From: Leptospira alstonii serovar Sichuan str. 79601
Lineage (GTDB): Bacteria > Spirochaetota > Leptospiria > Leptospirales > Leptospiraceae
Direction of reading: 5' to 3'
Length of the DNA: 20,906 nt
NCBI RefSeq assembly: GCF_000347175.1
Contig: NZ_ANIK01000002.1
Location: forward strand, 1 to 20,906
Part shown: in pieces, positions 19,671 to 20,906 of the stretch
Numbering within the stretch: the stretch's first letter is position 1
How the letters are laid out: the number at the start of each line of letters is the position of its first letter
The notes under the pieces: generated by a model
The model's database searches: none
Told to the model about the DNA's origin: nothing
Seen by the model: the letters and a program-made list of their open reading frames with translations, nothing else
Position numbers and translations under genes: made by a program

Positions 19671-20163
19671 CCGCCGCCTTCCGTGAGACTAAAAAATGTG
19701 CAGCTACGTAATCCATATTATGATGCGAAAACTTTTCCACTACATCCTTAAATTCTTGTTCCGGCATCAAGAAGGCAGCGGCGAACCAGTTCGCTTGCCA
19801 TTCGCAAAGATTGGAGCCGCTTCTGGCGGCAACGATCTGTTTTTGGCCTTCTGAAGAATGCAGAAAATAGTGGCCTAACTCATGCGCTAAAGAGAAACGA
19901 TTTCGTAACGGGCCTGTGAAGTTCGAAATATAAATTTCGAACTTATTCTTATCGTACACACGAATGGAAGCATCCTGAGTATCATACCATTCTTCTAAAG
20001 ATACGTAATAGATCTTACCTCCTAAATCTTGAATTACAGGTTCTAAATCTGTGCCTGCGTGGTACTTTAATTTTTGCGCAATTGATTCAGCCGTTGCAAA
20101 AATGGCCTGCTTCGAAAGATGATGACAAGCTTCGGCTTGAGGAATATTGCTTGAGCTTATCAT
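19639..20163 (-). CDS. ImmA/IrrE family metallo-endopeptidase
   Basis: The 174-residue product carries the zinc-peptidase signature SLAHELGHYFLH (His94, Glu95, His98). After it come CEWQANWFAAAFLMPEQEF, with Glu121 the likely third ligand, and a C-terminal helical segment ending VSRKAADVRYDSIFKS. This is the COG2856 layout of ImmA (which cleaves the ImmR repressor of ICEBs1) and IrrE (which cleaves DdrO in Deinococcus). Those act on an XRE-type repressor, but no such gene lies beside this one. Its partner instead is the cyclase-like gene, whose start lies inside this gene's last 32 bases. The N-terminal region (IAQKLKYHAGTDLEPVIQDL) is the usual helical lead-in; IrrE's C-terminal GAF-like domain is absent. 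No Shine-Dalgarno precedes the ATG, and a promoter-like pair lies directly upstream. Family secure, target unknown. Confidence 0.85.
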   Translation of the reverse strand: MISSSNIPQAEACHHLSKQAIFATAESIAQKLKYHAGTDLEPVIQDLGGKIYYVSLEEWYDTQDASIRVYDKNKFEIYISNFTGPLRNRFSLAHELGHYFLHSSEGQKQIVAARSGSNLCEWQANWFAAAFLMPEQEFKDVVEKFSHHNMDYVAAHFLVSRKAADVRYDSIFKS

Positions 20164-20167
20164 ACGA

Positions 20168-20197
20168 TTAGTATTTTTTTGGTTTTAAAAAAATCAA
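20168..20197 (-). promoter_or_regulatory. Possible promoter of the peptidase-cyclase pair
   Basis: On the reverse strand TTGATT (complement 20192-20197) and TACTAA (complement 20168-20173) are 18 bases apart. Transcription would begin at or next to the ATG at 20163, giving a leaderless message and fitting the lack of a Shine-Dalgarno. An inverted repeat AAAACTTA / TAAGTTTT at 20202-20209 and 20227-20234 lies just upstream and could be an operator. All of this is by eye in AT-rich sequence. Confidence 0.3.
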
Positions 20198-20357
20198 GAA
20201 AAAAACTTAGCTTCTTTAAAAGAAAATAAGTTTTAGATGTTAGGGGATAAGAATTGGGGGATTTAGTATTTACGCTTTCGAGTGACGTAGTACATGGAGC
20301 TGGATATCCACGGAGAGTGTAAAGTTTATACGCTAACGCCGGTTATATTTAGAGTGA

Positions 20358-20425
20358 CGTCCCAAAACGTCTCGAATTTTTTCGTTATCGAATTCGTTCC
20401 TGCAATTTTCGTAGGTTTTGGGACG
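20358..20425. repeat. Inverted repeat with TTTTGGGAC arms
   Basis: CGTCCCAAAAC at 20358-20368 and its exact inverse at 20415-20425 enclose 46 bases. Arms and overall span (68 bp) resemble the 64-bp structure at 6992-7055, so both are probably copies of one small intergenic element. Confidence 0.6.
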
Positions 20426-20448
20426 AGTTCTTAGGCCGACGTTTGCGT

Positions 20449-20487
20449 TTCCGACGGGATCGCTCATCTCAGCTTCGCTGAGAAACA
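20449..20487. repeat. 39-nt repeat, copy 1
   Basis: Identical to 20854-20892. It contains the hairpin TCTCAGC-TTC-GCTGAGA. It lies left of the MITE-like element and its twin lies to the right, so the two copies bracket that element at unequal distances. Confidence 0.85.
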
Positions 20488-20528
20488 TTGAGTTTCCCGC
20501 TTCGCGGCTTTTGTTTGTCTGCTCCCCA

Positions 20529-20783
<255 letters not shown>

Positions 20784-20853
20784 CTCCCCACGGGTCGCTC
20801 GATTAGTGCGGCTTAGGTTGCAATCTAAGTATTTGTTGGGTAAGGTTATCTGC

Positions 20854-20892
20854 TTCCGACGGGATCGCTCATCTCAGCTTCGCTGAGAAACA
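20854..20892. repeat. 39-nt repeat, copy 2
   Basis: Exact second copy of 20449-20487 in the same orientation. It is preceded by the partial element end GGGTAAGGTTAT at 20838-20849, which suggests remnants of another copy of the neighbouring element near the right edge of the window. Confidence 0.85.
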
Positions 20893-20906
20893 ACGCTTTC
20901 GCTTCG

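Overview
The window looks like a chromosomal segment of a Leptospira species. The evidence is a DUF1564 paralogue (a family I know only from Leptospira), an OmpL47-type protein, a spirochaete-specific FlaA-like protein, several spirochaetal lipoproteins, and intergenic spacers filled with short degenerate repeats. I cannot name the species. No rRNA, tRNA or CRISPR array was seen.

Layout. 1-386 (-): 5' part of a DUF1564 gene that runs off the left edge. 581-2513 (-): a lipoprotein behind a citrate synthase homologue whose active site lacks two of the three classical catalytic residues. 2514-3165: a gene-free, repeat-rich spacer. 3161-3826 (-): FlaA-like secreted protein, divergent from the OmpL47-type gene (3912-5000, +), which ends at a strong terminator. 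5094-6965 (+): comF-like gene then dinB. 7060-9892 (-): a tight three-gene unit of ECF sigma factor, FecR-domain membrane protein and predicted outer-membrane barrel; the last two share a short module. 10181-12398 (-): two tandem paralogous lipoprotein genes. The downstream copy is a deletion derivative. The full-length copy appears to have ATA where its paralogue has ATG. 12734-14611 (-): recQ. 14690-17676 (-): a lipoprotein overlapping mnmC by one base. 17785-18810 (+): dusA.

18861-20163 (-) is the accessory-looking part: an ImmA/IrrE-type metallopeptidase gene overlaps by 32 bp a divergent class III nucleotidyl cyclase-like gene that has its own strong Shine-Dalgarno inside the overlap. 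The cyclase gene is clearly more AT-rich than the housekeeping genes beside it. No phage-type repressor lies next to the peptidase. This pair is the best candidate for an undescribed, possibly defence or stress-signalling, system. It is followed by a 743-base gene-free tract with repeats, including a 255-bp MITE-like element with perfect 20-bp terminal inverted repeats and a 7-bp flanking direct repeat.

Housekeeping themes are tRNA wobble and D-loop modification (mnmC, dusA), DNA repair and lesion bypass (recQ, dinB), and envelope biology. All functional calls rest on reading motifs by eye; no database search was run.
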